From: Chitinophaga sp. YR573
Lineage (GTDB): Bacteria; Bacteroidota; Bacteroidia; Chitinophagales; Chitinophagaceae
DNA: 64,000 bases
Reading direction: 5' to 3'
Assembly (NCBI RefSeq): GCF_900110995.1
Contig: NZ_FOJF01000002.1
Span: forward strand, 682,001 to 746,000
Numbering within the stretch: the stretch's first letter is position 1; every line of letters starts with the position of its first letter. The notes beneath the pieces are model-generated. The model was given only the letters and a program-made list of their open reading frames with translations, searched no databases and was not told where the DNA came from. Both the position numbers and the translations under genes were made by a program. Shown one piece after another: positions 17,696 to 27,238 of the stretch.

Positions 17696-17905
17696 ATGAA
17701 AACGCTGGGTTTTATTCTGCTTATTGCTGGCATCGTTATGATCGTAATCAGAGGCTTCTCTGTAACTACAGAAAAAAAGGTAGTGGACCTCGGCCCCGTA
17801 GAAATCAATAAAAAAGAAAGTAAGTGGATAGGCTGGCCTACTTATGCAGGCGGTGCTGTAGCGGTACTCGGTCTTATCCTTGTACTGACTGATAAAAAAA
17901 GATAG
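17696..17905 (+). CDS. Small two-helix membrane protein (DUF3185-like)
   Basis: A 69-residue protein with two hydrophobic helices, LGFILLIAGIVMIVIRGF and YAGGAVAVLGLILVL, joined by a charged loop. It resembles the DUF3185 family in size and layout. It stands between the response regulator and the aldose epimerase on the same strand. Function unknown. Confidence 0.65.
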   Translation: MKTLGFILLIAGIVMIVIRGFSVTTEKKVVDLGPVEINKKESKWIGWPTYAGGAVAVLGLILVLTDKKR

Positions 17906-17929
17906 TATTTTGCAGGCAAATTAGAACGT

Positions 17930-18799
17930 ATGCCTGAGTTGTTCAATGATCAGTTACAAATAGTTATTGCCGAAAAAGGAGCAGAACTGCAGCATATCAT
18001 CCGCAAGGATTCGCAGCTGGAATACCTTTGGAATGCAGATCCGGCTTTCTGGGCAAAAAAGAGCCCGGTATTATTCCCGATAGTGGGAACCCTGAAAAAT
18101 AATACATACACATATAAAGGAAAAAACTACACACTTGGCAGACATGGTTTTGCCAGGGATCATGTGTTTACCGTAGAGGAGCAAACTAATACGCGTGTAG
18201 TTTTTACATTGACTGATACAGAACATACCTTACCTGTATATCCTTTCAACTTTAAATTCAGCGTTGTATATACCTTAGACGGAGATGTCCTCACTGTACA
18301 ATACATTGTTGAGAACAAAGGGGCTGATACCATGTACTTTTCCGTAGGTGCGCATCCGGCATTTAAAGTACCGCTTACACAAGGCGCCGGTTATGAGGAT
18401 TATTATCTCTCTTTCAGCAAAAAAGAAAATGCTGATTTATGGCCTTTAACGGATGGTGGTCTGATAGAGAAAACCCCTGTTCCTTACATAAAGAACACTG
18501 ATAAACTTCCCTTGCAACATGCGCTCTTTTACCAGGATGCATTAGTCTTCAAACACCTGGAATCAACAGCTATTTCCTTAAAAAGTGATGTGTCTCCTCA
18601 TGGCCTGGAAATGAAGGTAGCCGGATTTCCTTTCATGGGTATCTGGGCAGCTAAAGATGCTGACTTCGTTTGTATAGAACCCTGGTGTGGCATTGCGGAC
18701 AGCGTAGAGGCCAGCGGAGAATTATCAGAGAAGGAAGGAATTAATAAGCTGCTTGCAGGACAACGTTTTGAAAGACAATGGTCGGCAAGGTTCTTTTAA
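17930..18799 (+). CDS. Aldose 1-epimerase family protein
   Basis: A 289-residue galactose-mutarotase-like enzyme without signal peptide. Visible family positions are LGRHGFARDHVF (His), FSVGAHPAFKVPL (catalytic His) and FVCIEPWCGIAD (catalytic Glu). The layout is that of the YphB/LacX branch, whose sugar specificity is broad and often unproven. It is 24 bp downstream of the small membrane protein gene and likely cytosolic. Confidence 0.85.
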   Translation: MPELFNDQLQIVIAEKGAELQHIIRKDSQLEYLWNADPAFWAKKSPVLFPIVGTLKNNTYTYKGKNYTLGRHGFARDHVFTVEEQTNTRVVFTLTDTEHTLPVYPFNFKFSVVYTLDGDVLTVQYIVENKGADTMYFSVGAHPAFKVPLTQGAGYEDYYLSFSKKENADLWPLTDGGLIEKTPVPYIKNTDKLPLQHALFYQDALVFKHLESTAISLKSDVSPHGLEMKVAGFPFMGIWAAKDADFVCIEPWCGIADSVEASGELSEKEGINKLLAGQRFERQWSARFF

Positions 18800-18846
18800 T
18801 TATCGACTTTTTTTAGCGCTTTGACTTGTATAAATAAATTGACCCA

Positions 18847-19779
18847 TTGATAACATCTTCTACACGACCCGCGCCTGCATGGCTGGTACTGCTGGCTTTT
18901 CTGGCTATTTACATTGTATGGGGTACTACCTACCTGGCCATAATATATGGACTAAAAGGATTTCCTCCTTTTCTGCTGTCTGCACTCCGCTATCTGATTG
19001 CCGGTACATTACTGGCGGGGTGGTGCCGTATACGCGGGCAAAAAATCCCTCCGGTTGCTGTGATCAGGATCTGTGTTATCAGTGGCTTGCTGATGCTGAT
19101 AGGAGGGAGTGGACTGGTAACCTGGGCGGAACAATATGTAGGTTCCGGACAGGCAGCTATTATCATCGCATCAGAACCGTTCTGGTTTTTACTGATAGAT
19201 AAAAAACGCTGGCATGAGTATTTTACTAATGCTTACATCATTGCCGGACTGCTGATAGGTTTTACCGGCATCGTATTATTCTTTGGATTCAGTAAACCGG
19301 AAGTAGCAGCAGAGATGCAATGGGTAGGTTATGCGGTGATAATATTAAGCGCCATCTTGTGGGTAGTAGGGTCTTTGTATGCGGAAAGCAGGCTGGATGG
19401 CAGCACCAGTAATATTGTAACCGTTTGCGTACAGCTGATAGCTGGTGGCGTAGGCAGCCTGTTAATCAGTGGACTCACCGGTGAACTCAGTACATTCTCA
19501 TTCTCCGCAGTACCCTTACAGGCCTGGGGAGGATTATTATATCTTGTAATAATGGGATCGTTAGTAGCCTATATGGCATTTACCTGGCTCATAACAGTGC
19601 GTCCGCCAGCACTCGTAAGCACCCATACCTATATTAATCCATTGGTAGCGGTGCTGATGGGCTGGGCATTTGTAAATGAGCGGTTTTCCGGGTTACAGTT
19701 ACTGGCAATGTTTATCATATTAGCAGGAGTATTGTTAACGAACTTTCCTTCTTATAAGGCATTTTTCAAAAAAGGATGA
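18847..19779 (+). CDS. EamA/DMT-family exporter
   Basis: A 310-residue protein with about ten membrane helices in two EamA repeats: VLLAFLAIYIVWGTTYLAIIYGLKGFPPFLLSALRY opens the first, and VGYAVIILSAILWVVGSLYAE the second. It is close to the YedA/RhaT-like drug and metabolite exporters. No ATG is available near the N-terminus, so a TTG start at 18847 is used. The transported substrate cannot be predicted. Confidence 0.85.
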   Translation: MITSSTRPAPAWLVLLAFLAIYIVWGTTYLAIIYGLKGFPPFLLSALRYLIAGTLLAGWCRIRGQKIPPVAVIRICVISGLLMLIGGSGLVTWAEQYVGSGQAAIIIASEPFWFLLIDKKRWHEYFTNAYIIAGLLIGFTGIVLFFGFSKPEVAAEMQWVGYAVIILSAILWVVGSLYAESRLDGSTSNIVTVCVQLIAGGVGSLLISGLTGELSTFSFSAVPLQAWGGLLYLVIMGSLVAYMAFTWLITVRPPALVSTHTYINPLVAVLMGWAFVNERFSGLQLLAMFIILAGVLLTNFPSYKAFFKKG

Positions 19780-19800
19780 ATCGATATCCCCCGCAGGAAT

Positions 19801-19823
19801 AAGGTATTTTTTGAATACCTTTG
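19801..19823 (+). promoter_or_regulatory. Inverted repeat with TACCTTTG promoter element
   Basis: AAGGTATT and AATACCTT form a perfect 8-bp inverted repeat around TTTTG. The right arm runs into TACCTTTG (19816-19823), a Bacteroidota -7 element, 26 bp before the ATG of the ComA-like gene. It may be an operator or a hairpin ending the exporter gene. No clear -33 TTG is seen at the right distance. Confidence 0.4.
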
Positions 19824-19848
19824 CCCCGGAAGCTAAATCCATAGAAAA

Positions 19849-20616
19849 ATGAATTTTAACCTGGACAAAATCCCGGAACGTACACAAAGTCCCCGTTCAC
19901 ATGGTATTACAATGGTTACTGATAAAGGACTGAGCCTGCAGGATACAAGAGATTTTCTGTCTGGTGCCGCTCCTTATGTAGACATGGTGAAACTGGCTTT
20001 TGGTACTGCTTACGTAACACCTAACCTGGACGAAAAGATCAAAATATATCAGGCACATAATATCCCGGTTTATTTTGGTGGCCTGTTGCTGGAAGCTTTC
20101 ATCATCCGTAATCAGTTTGATGATTACCTGCGTATCATTAAAGACTATGGTATCAATTATATGGAAGTATCTGATGGTTCCCTTTCTATTCCACACGCAG
20201 AAAAATGCGGGTATATAGAGAAACTGGCGAAGCTGGGTACGGTATTAAGTGAAATTGGTTCCAAGGATAAAGACAGAGAACATATTACACCGCCTTATAA
20301 GTGGATAGAGCTGATGAAAGCTGAAATGGAAGCTGGTTCTGCATATATCATCGCAGAAGCCCGTGAAACGGGTAATGTGGGCCTTTACCGTGATTCAGGT
20401 GAGGTGCGTGAAGGACTGGTACAGGAGATCCTTACACAGATCCCTTATGAAAGGATCATCTGGGAAACTCCCCGTAAAGATCAGCAGCTGTATTTCCTGC
20501 AATTAGTAGGTTGTAACGTGAACCTGGGTAACATCTCCTCTAAAGAGGTTATTGCGCTGGAAGCAATGCGTATAGGCCTGAGAGGTGACAGTTTCCAGTT
20601 CTATTTAAATGACTAG
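19849..20616 (+). CDS. Phosphosulfolactate synthase (ComA) family protein
   Basis: A 255-residue TIM-barrel protein of the ComA family. Recognisable blocks are GITMVTDKGLSLQDTRDFL, VDMVKLAFGTAYV, IPVYFGGLLLEAFIIRNQ, MEVSDGSLSIPHAEK and IIAEARETGNVGLYRDSGEVREG. ComA joins sulfite to phosphoenolpyruvate to make phosphosulfolactate in coenzyme M synthesis, which this bacterium would not be expected to have. In Chitinophaga-like bacteria a sulfolactate or cysteate route to sulfonolipids is a plausible use (inference). Plant homologues (HSA32) have a heat-tolerance role, so the reaction is not certain. Confidence 0.85.
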   Translation: MNFNLDKIPERTQSPRSHGITMVTDKGLSLQDTRDFLSGAAPYVDMVKLAFGTAYVTPNLDEKIKIYQAHNIPVYFGGLLLEAFIIRNQFDDYLRIIKDYGINYMEVSDGSLSIPHAEKCGYIEKLAKLGTVLSEIGSKDKDREHITPPYKWIELMKAEMEAGSAYIIAEARETGNVGLYRDSGEVREGLVQEILTQIPYERIIWETPRKDQQLYFLQLVGCNVNLGNISSKEVIALEAMRIGLRGDSFQFYLND

Positions 20617-20617
20617 G

Positions 20618-20636
20618 TGCAGGGCGAAGCCCTGCA
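20618..20636. repeat. 19-bp intergenic hairpin, copy 1
   Basis: TGCAGGGC-GAA-GCCCTGCA, directly after the ComA-like stop codon. The reverse complement of this exact sequence occurs at 38986-39004 after the semialdehyde dehydrogenase gene. Confidence 0.7.
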
Positions 20637-20645
20637 AAACCCCTC

Positions 20646-20686
20646 AATTTTTTAGGGATGGTGCATCGCACCATCCCTAAAAAATT
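20646..20686. terminator. Strong bidirectional terminator
   Basis: A perfect 19-bp stem (20646-20664 with 20668-20686), with AATTTTTT and AAAAAATT at its base, lies between convergent genes. Confidence 0.9.
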
Positions 20687-20690
20687 CTAA

Positions 20691-21692
20691 CTATCCTTTT
20701 AAGATACTTTCAATCTCCTTCAACTCCTCATCCGCATAATGCACATTCTCTAATGCTCCCAGGTTATTATCCAGCTGGGCAACAGAACTTGCACCTATCA
20801 GCACCGTGGTGATCCTCTTATCTTTCAGTAACCAGGAAAGCGCCATCTGAGCCAGTGACTGCCCCCTGCGTAACGCAATCTCATTCAAACGAACGATCTT
20901 ACTTATTGTCTCATCCGTAATCTGGGTTGCTTTCAGGAAACCGCTGGGCTTACTGGCACGTGAACCTTCCGGAATACCTTTAATATATCTGTCTGTCAGT
21001 AATCCCTGTGCAAGCGGGGAGAAAGGAATACATCCCACCCCATTTGCTTCCAGTACATCCAGCAAACCGTTTTCCACCCATCTCTCGAACATGGAATATT
21101 TAGGCTGATGGATCAGGCAGGGAGTACCCAGAGATTTCAGCACCGCTAAGGCCGCCTTCGTCTCATCCGCAGAATAATTGGATAATCCCACATATAAAGC
21201 TTTCCCCGACCGTACAATACTATCCAGCGCCCCCATTGTTTCTTCAATAGGAGTATTGGGATCAGGACGGTGGGAATAGAAGATATCTACATAATCCAGC
21301 TGTAAACGACGCAGGCTCTGGTCGAGGCTGGAAATCATATACTTCCTGGAGCCCCATTCTCCATAAGGACCAGGCCACATTAAATAACCTGCCTTGGAAG
21401 AAATGATCAGCTCATCACGGAGCGTACCCGTATTAAAATCCTTTTTAAGGATAGCGCCGAAGTTTTCTTCAGCAGATCCCGGAACAGGTCCGTAGTTATT
21501 GGCCAGGTCAAAATGGGTGATCCCCTTATCAAAAGCACGGCGTACGATCTGCTGGCCATTGTCAAAAGAATCTATAGAACCGAAATTATGCCACAGACCC
21601 AGTGAGATAGCCGGAAGCCGGATACCGCTTTTTCCGCAGCGGTTATATTGCATAGAGTCATACCGGTCGGTAGCTGGTACATAAGCGCTCAT
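20691..21692 (-). CDS. Aldo/keto reductase (YghZ/Kv-beta type)
   Basis: Start at 21692 (MSAYVPATDRYDSMQYNRCGKSG); the 21-residue upstream extension has no family match. The 333-residue enzyme has the active-site Asp/Tyr block HFDLANNYGPVPGSAEENFG, the Lys in LIISSKAGYLMWPGPYG, VDIFYSHRPDPNTPIEET, and the NADPH-binding IPFSPLAQGLLTDRYIKG and VLIGASSVAQLDNN. The branch includes E. coli YghZ, which reduces L-glyceraldehyde 3-phosphate and methylglyoxal. Cytosolic and probably monocistronic. Confidence 0.9.
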   Translation of the reverse strand: MSAYVPATDRYDSMQYNRCGKSGIRLPAISLGLWHNFGSIDSFDNGQQIVRRAFDKGITHFDLANNYGPVPGSAEENFGAILKKDFNTGTLRDELIISSKAGYLMWPGPYGEWGSRKYMISSLDQSLRRLQLDYVDIFYSHRPDPNTPIEETMGALDSIVRSGKALYVGLSNYSADETKAALAVLKSLGTPCLIHQPKYSMFERWVENGLLDVLEANGVGCIPFSPLAQGLLTDRYIKGIPEGSRASKPSGFLKATQITDETISKIVRLNEIALRRGQSLAQMALSWLLKDKRITTVLIGASSVAQLDNNLGALENVHYADEELKEIESILKG

Positions 21693-21938
21693 AATAATGA
21701 TATTTAGGATGTCCAAGATAGTTGTTATTTGTAAACAAAAAGGTAAAATCTGCAAATCCGGAAGAGGGCGATAGATGTAGATTTATAATATTACAAGCTA
21801 CCTATTTGTGTACATGCCGGCTGTCGCATTGTAGCTATATTCTATTCAGGTTATGGACAATTATCAACCAATGGTATTATAAGAAGATCAGTGCCTGTAA
21901 CAACTGTGGTATTCCATTACATTTAATTAATTGCAACA

Positions 21939-24900
21939 ATGAGCTATCAGTTTACCCATCTGAAGGTGCCTCTTATTGGCATATGTCTATTGCTGCTACC
22001 TTACGTGCTGTTTGCCCAGGTGAAATTATCAGGGAAGGTAACAGACAAAAAAACAAATACACCCGTGCCCGGAGTGGTCGTACGTGAAAAGGGTTCCAAA
22101 CAGGGAACTACTACCAACGACAAAGGACAATTCACCCTCGAACTGAAAACCGCCAACCCTTCTGTACTGGTGAGTTTCGTAGGTTTTCAGTCGCAGGAAA
22201 TAAAAGTCGGTAACAAATCCACGCTCGACATTCAACTGCAGGAAGATGTCAAAGGATTGAACGACGTAGTCGTAATCGGCTACCAGGATATCCAGCGGCG
22301 TAAAACTACCGGTGCCGTCTCTTCCGTAAAAGGTAAAGACATTGAAAACATTCCCTATGCTACATTCGACCAGATGCTGCAAGGGCGTGTAGCCGGTCTT
22401 TCTGTATTAAGCGTGTCCGGAGAACCCGGCAGTAACGGGATCGTGAATGTGCGTGGCAGCAACAGCGTTACATTAGGCGGCGTAAGTAATCCGCTGTATG
22501 TGATAGATGGTATCATCTATAACGTAAACGATATGCTGCCCTCTAATAACGGCTCGTATAATAACAATCCGCTCACCGCTATCAATCCGAATGATATTGA
22601 ATCAATAGATGTATTAAAAGATGCATCAGCAGCAGCTATCTATGGTGCAAGAGGTGCCAATGGCGTTATCCTTGTAAAAACGAAACGACCAAAATCCGGT
22701 TTGCCTCAGTACACTGTAAACTATTACACCGGTATTGCACAGAAGCCTGCCATGAAACCCATGCTGGTAGGTGCGGCAGAGAGAAGAATGAAGATGGAGA
22801 TGTTGTATAAAAGCGGGTATAATAACTTCGCTAATCTGAGCGTATTCTTAACAGATAGTCTGAACCCTGCTTTTAATAATAACACCGACTGGCAGGGTAT
22901 CTTCCTGCAAAATGCCTCTATTAATAATATAGACGCCAGCGTAAGTGCCGCCAATGTAGGTTATAGCTACCGTTTATCTGTAAATGGATATAAAGAAGAA
23001 GGGGTGATGAGAGGATACTATATGAAACGTTTATCACCTCACTTATTCCTGTCATTGAATCCGGGTAAAAAGATTAATATCGCGATAGATGTATTGCCTT
23101 CCTTTGTAAAGGTGAAACACGGTACCGGTGATGGTACCCGTTATCCGTTCGATACCTGGAATTTCCCTTCCTCTTTCTGGAATGTATCAGCTGCGCAGGT
23201 GGCCGCGTATCAGGGCAATTATAGCAACGTACTGGATAATGATAATTTCTTTTATCTCACCAGTAATGTAAAGCTAACGGATACACTGGCAAAGAACCTC
23301 GTATTCACCAGTTCCTTCTCGCATAATTATAATAACAACAGAAGGGATTATTATAAGGATAAATCTATCAACACGCTCAACCGTAATGATGCGTATAACT
23401 TTAATAACCTGACGGCCCGTTGGGAAGTAGAGAACTACATCAACTGGTCAAAGACGATGGGCAAACATAGTGTAAGCGTAGTATTGGGGCAGGGTGCAGA
23501 GAACCAGCAGAATAAATTTACTTATGCAGAGGGGAATAATCTGACAGTAGGAGGATTACAGACAATTGAAGGGATCTCCCGTGGTAATAACCTCTATGCA
23601 CAATCGCATCTGGAAGAGCGTTCAAGGTTGTCCTGGTTTGGCCGCCTTAACTACGAATATAAAGAGAAGTACCTCATTTCCGGAAGTTATAGAAGAGATG
23701 CTTCTTCCAAATACAGCAGCAGCAACCGCTGGGGTAATTTCTACTCTGCTTCCGCAGGATGGATCGTATCGGAAGAACCCTTTTTCGAACCAGCTAAAAA
23801 AGTCGTGAACTTCCTGAAGTTCCGCGGTAGTTATGGTGTTACCGGTAATGACCCTGCGGGTTATTATGCGAAGTACCAGGCACTCACTACCAATGCCAGC
23901 TATTACTCTTCTTCACTGGGAGGCAATGTGGTTGGTAACATGAGTAACTACAATGGTACTACGGTCGTATATCCTGATTATAGTTCACCTGCTGCGAACC
24001 GGAATATCACCTGGGAAAGTTATCCGCAAACGGATATCGGGATGGACGTGAATTTTATGCATGACCGTATTTCATTAACGGCCGACTGGTACGCTCGTGA
24101 TGGTAAGAACGTATACCTGGATAATGTACTGGCCCGCGGAACAACCGGTTATTCTTTCTATTCCGGTAACCTGGTAGACTTCCGTAATACAGGTATAGAA
24201 ATTACTATAAACTCCAGCAATTTCCCATCCAGCTGGAAACTGCAATGGAATACCAACTTCAACATCGCCTTTAACAAGAATTATATTACCCGCCTGCCTG
24301 ATAATAACAGAGACCTGGTTGCTGGTCCACCCTGGATGCAGCAAACCCTTACAGTAGGCCGCCCTATGTTCACCTACAAAGTATGGCAGGTGAATGGTGT
24401 GTATTCAAAGGATTCTGATGTGCCTACAGACCCATTAACGGGCAAACGTTTAACCTTTAACGGTGGTAATCCATATGGTGCAGGAGATCCTATCCTGGTA
24501 GACCAGAACGGCGATTATAAGATAGATCTGCTGGATAAAGTGTCCTATGGAGATCCGCAGGCACATGTGACCGGTGGTATCACCAATACCTTTACTTATA
24601 AAGGGTTCTCTATGTCTGTGCTTTGCACATTCATTAAAGGCAGGAAATTATGGAACGGATATCTGTCGGATAAACTCAATGGTTCAAGTGGTAGTATTGC
24701 CAGTAGCTGGGGACCTAACTCCGGACCAGCATCTGATTTCAAAGGCGCTACTTTCTGGCAACAGGAAGGAGATAATGCACAGTACGGATCATTGTTAAGT
24801 AACAACGTAGACAAATGGAATATTGCCAACTCCGTCTTTGTGGAAGATGCCAGTTTTTTCAGGATGAAGAACATTATGCTGGGGTATAACTTCTCACAGG

Positions 24901-25079
24901 GATTGGTAAAACATCTGAAAATTGGCGGTCTGCGCATCTATGGTATGCTGGATAACATCTTTGTATTGTCTAATGCTACCGTACCAGACCCTGAGCTGAT
25001 AAATGCTGCAGGTTATTCCAGCGGTAATGATTATCCGCTTCCCAAGAAGTATACGTTGGGCTTACAGGTACAGTTATGA
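21939..25079 (+). CDS. SusC/RagA-family TonB-linked outer-membrane transporter
   Basis: A 1046-residue protein with a signal peptide (VPLIGICLLLLPYVLFAQ), a carboxypeptidase-like domain (LSGKVTDKKTNTPVPGVVVREKGSKQGTTTNDKGQF), and the TonB-box region DVVVIGYQDIQRRKTTGAVSSV. The plug has GRVAGLSVLSVSGEPGSN, VRGSNSVTLGG, PLYVIDGIIYN and DASAAAIYGARGANGVILVKTK. The barrel ends GNDYPLPKKYTLGLQVQL. It lacks an STN domain, so it is unlikely to signal to a sigma/FecR pair. The stop overlaps the ATG of the SusD gene. Downstream genes suggest the cargo is peptide or glycopeptide (inference). Confidence 0.95.
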   Translation: MSYQFTHLKVPLIGICLLLLPYVLFAQVKLSGKVTDKKTNTPVPGVVVREKGSKQGTTTNDKGQFTLELKTANPSVLVSFVGFQSQEIKVGNKSTLDIQLQEDVKGLNDVVVIGYQDIQRRKTTGAVSSVKGKDIENIPYATFDQMLQGRVAGLSVLSVSGEPGSNGIVNVRGSNSVTLGGVSNPLYVIDGIIYNVNDMLPSNNGSYNNNPLTAINPNDIESIDVLKDASAAAIYGARGANGVILVKTKRPKSGLPQYTVNYYTGIAQKPAMKPMLVGAAERRMKMEMLYKSGYNNFANLSVFLTDSLNPAFNNNTDWQGIFLQNASINNIDASVSAANVGYSYRLSVNGYKEEGVMRGYYMKRLSPHLFLSLNPGKKINIAIDVLPSFVKVKHGTGDGTRYPFDTWNFPSSFWNVSAAQVAAYQGNYSNVLDNDNFFYLTSNVKLTDTLAKNLVFTSSFSHNYNNNRRDYYKDKSINTLNRNDAYNFNNLTARWEVENYINWSKTMGKHSVSVVLGQGAENQQNKFTYAEGNNLTVGGLQTIEGISRGNNLYAQSHLEERSRLSWFGRLNYEYKEKYLISGSYRRDASSKYSSSNRWGNFYSASAGWIVSEEPFFEPAKKVVNFLKFRGSYGVTGNDPAGYYAKYQALTTNASYYSSSLGGNVVGNMSNYNGTTVVYPDYSSPAANRNITWESYPQTDIGMDVNFMHDRISLTADWYARDGKNVYLDNVLARGTTGYSFYSGNLVDFRNTGIEITINSSNFPSSWKLQWNTNFNIAFNKNYITRLPDNNRDLVAGPPWMQQTLTVGRPMFTYKVWQVNGVYSKDSDVPTDPLTGKRLTFNGGNPYGAGDPILVDQNGDYKIDLLDKVSYGDPQAHVTGGITNTFTYKGFSMSVLCTFIKGRKLWNGYLSDKLNGSSGSIASSWGPNSGPASDFKGATFWQQEGDNAQYGSLLSNNVDKWNIANSVFVEDASFFRMKNIMLGYNFSQGLVKHLKIGGLRIYGMLDNIFVLSNATVPDPELINAAGYSSGNDYPLPKKYTLGLQVQL

Positions 25080-26551
25080 TCACTATGAAACAGCTCTTTA
25101 TGAAAAAGTATATATGCTATTTACTACTCGTGTTAACCATCACATCCTGTAGTAAGTTTCTGGATAAAGAACCTTACAGCACTGCTACTGACGGTGGTAT
25201 CTGGCGCACTGAAGATGACGCCAATTCTGCTGTTGCCGCTTGTTACGCTTTGCTGAGAATGGCGCTGAATGATGGTATGGCGTATTACGCTTATGGCGAT
25301 ATGCCTACCGATGAATTCAGTTCCACATATGGTGGTGGTGACTATGCTTACTACTACATTAAAAACGGGCAATGGGCACAGCCTATTCCTGCAGCGAATA
25401 CCTACGAACCAGTGATGAAATTACGCCGGTATGAGAACTTCTACCGTGTCATTGATCAGTCGAACCGTTGCATCAAACATATTCCTTCTATCCCTACAGA
25501 CCGTCAGCAGGAATTTCTGGGAGAGGCTTATTTCAACAGGGCTTTCAGTTATTTCTACATGGCACGTGTATGGGGAGGAGTACCACTGGTATTACAGGCG
25601 GTAGAAGATGTGGCGACTACCAAAAATGTAGCCCGTGCTACTGAAAAGGAAATCCTTGATCAGGCTATTGCTGATGTAAAGCAGGCCATCATTTCCCTTC
25701 CCTGGACAAACGGTGTATCCTCTGATAAAGTAGTACGTGCCAATAAAGGCGCTGCTTACGCCTTGCTGGCACATATTTATGCCTGGCAGGGAGATTACGC
25801 TAAATGTGCACCTATTGCAGACTCTGTGATCAGTAGTGGCTTTTACGGTTATGTGAACAGAAATAATTACCTCAGTATTTATGATGGCAAATCTTCTGAA
25901 GGCATCTTTGAGATAGCGCAGAATGCCTCAAACGAAGGGGCATCTTATAACAGCATTGCATTTTATACGCTGAGGTCAGATAAATATCTGTCCATCAATA
26001 CCGGCAACTCTTACTTACCCCTCAATTTAACCACCTTATCAGCACTATATAGTGACACTACGGACCTTAGAAGGAATAGTGCCTTTGCTTATCTGAGCTC
26101 TACAGATCCTATCTGCATCAAGTATGATAATATCACGTATAATGGTACCGGTAATACTGACCCTTTAGCTTTTAATAACATCATCGTTTTTCGTTTATCA
26201 GATATTACCCTGCTAAGGGCAGAAGCATTGGCTGCTACGGGTAATTATGCAGGAGCACGTCCATTACTGGACACGATCAGGACAATGGCGGGGTTACCTC
26301 ATTCCGATGCAGATGATGCAGACTTATTTGAGAACATTATTGATGAAAGAGGGAGGGAGTTGTTTTTGGAAGGCCATCGTTTCTACGACCTTGTACGCCT
26401 GGCTAAAAAGACAGGTATAGTAGAGTTTGGAGAAGACAAGATTTCTGCCACTCAGTTTCAGCAGGGGAAGTACTACTGGCCTTTAGATCCGGTGCTGATC
26501 ACTGCCAATTCTTTGCTGGTACAAACGCCTTACTGGAAAGGTAAATTGTAA
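25076..26551 (+). CDS. SusD/RagB-family surface lipoprotein
   Basis: A 491-residue lipoprotein with lipobox TITSC and the start of the mature protein SKFLDKEPYSTATDGGIWRTEDDANSAVAACYALLR. The TPR core shows EFLGEAYFNRAFSYFYMARVWGGVPLVLQAV. The C-terminal block RLSDITLLRAEALAATGNYAGARPLLDTIR, with IIDERGRELFLEGHRFYDLVRLAK, is characteristic. It forms the lid of the SusC channel and binds the imported ligand. ATG start overlapping the SusC stop by 4 bases. Confidence 0.94.
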   Translation: MITMKQLFMKKYICYLLLVLTITSCSKFLDKEPYSTATDGGIWRTEDDANSAVAACYALLRMALNDGMAYYAYGDMPTDEFSSTYGGGDYAYYYIKNGQWAQPIPAANTYEPVMKLRRYENFYRVIDQSNRCIKHIPSIPTDRQQEFLGEAYFNRAFSYFYMARVWGGVPLVLQAVEDVATTKNVARATEKEILDQAIADVKQAIISLPWTNGVSSDKVVRANKGAAYALLAHIYAWQGDYAKCAPIADSVISSGFYGYVNRNNYLSIYDGKSSEGIFEIAQNASNEGASYNSIAFYTLRSDKYLSINTGNSYLPLNLTTLSALYSDTTDLRRNSAFAYLSSTDPICIKYDNITYNGTGNTDPLAFNNIIVFRLSDITLLRAEALAATGNYAGARPLLDTIRTMAGLPHSDADDADLFENIIDERGRELFLEGHRFYDLVRLAKKTGIVEFGEDKISATQFQQGKYYWPLDPVLITANSLLVQTPYWKGKL

Positions 26552-26571
26552 ACGATTAAATCATTTAATGT

Positions 26572-27219
26572 ATGACACGTATACTGATAATATGCCTGTT
26601 GCTGTTTACCGCCTGTAAGAAAGAATCTTACCTTACAGATGGTGGGCTTAGCTCTGCACACACCGATCTCTCTACATATGACTATCTCGCCAAACACCAG
26701 TTTCAGATGTTTGATACGGTAATCATGATCATAGATCATTATAACCTCAAGAATGAAGTCAATAGTGCTAAAACATTCTTCGCACCTACAGATTATTCTG
26801 TAGCCAGATTTCTACAGCATAAACTGGATTCTGTAAGGCAGATCAATGAGAATAACCGTTACTCACTGGATGATATGTACAACGATATCACCGTAGATTC
26901 TGTGAGGCAATATCTTTTCAAGGAAGCCATCACGGTGCCTGATGCACAGGAGACCGCGGTAAGGTATACTACATTGGGGAATACGCCTGCTGCTGTCCTT
27001 AAAATAAAACAAACAGATCCTGCTTATTACACCTGGTCTAAAACACCGGTATACCTGTTGTATTACACCAAGGTAAGAGGCACACTGGATAATAGTACAA
27101 CAGACCCTAATGATCCGGATGCGGATACACAGGTACCATGTCAGACTACGGGTATTCTTACTTCCAGTGGGGGAGTGTTACACGTACTCACTAACCAGCA
27201 TGTATTTGTTCGTTTTTAA
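26572..27219 (+). CDS. Fasciclin (FAS1)-like lipoprotein
   Basis: A 215-residue protein with a short lipoprotein signal (MTRILIICLLLFTAC). TYDYLAKHQFQMFDTVIMIIDHYNL and SAKTFFAPTDYSVARFLQ match the helix and the FAPT block of FAS1 domains, and a C-terminal strand VPCQTTGILTSSGGVLHVL matches the end of the domain. FAS1 domains mediate adhesion or ligand binding. It sits directly after SusD in an apparent operon and probably acts as an accessory surface binder. Confidence 0.75.
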   Translation: MTRILIICLLLFTACKKESYLTDGGLSSAHTDLSTYDYLAKHQFQMFDTVIMIIDHYNLKNEVNSAKTFFAPTDYSVARFLQHKLDSVRQINENNRYSLDDMYNDITVDSVRQYLFKEAITVPDAQETAVRYTTLGNTPAAVLKIKQTDPAYYTWSKTPVYLLYYTKVRGTLDNSTTDPNDPDADTQVPCQTTGILTSSGGVLHVLTNQHVFVRF

Positions 27220-27238
27220 TTCACTTAACAGCTAACTT

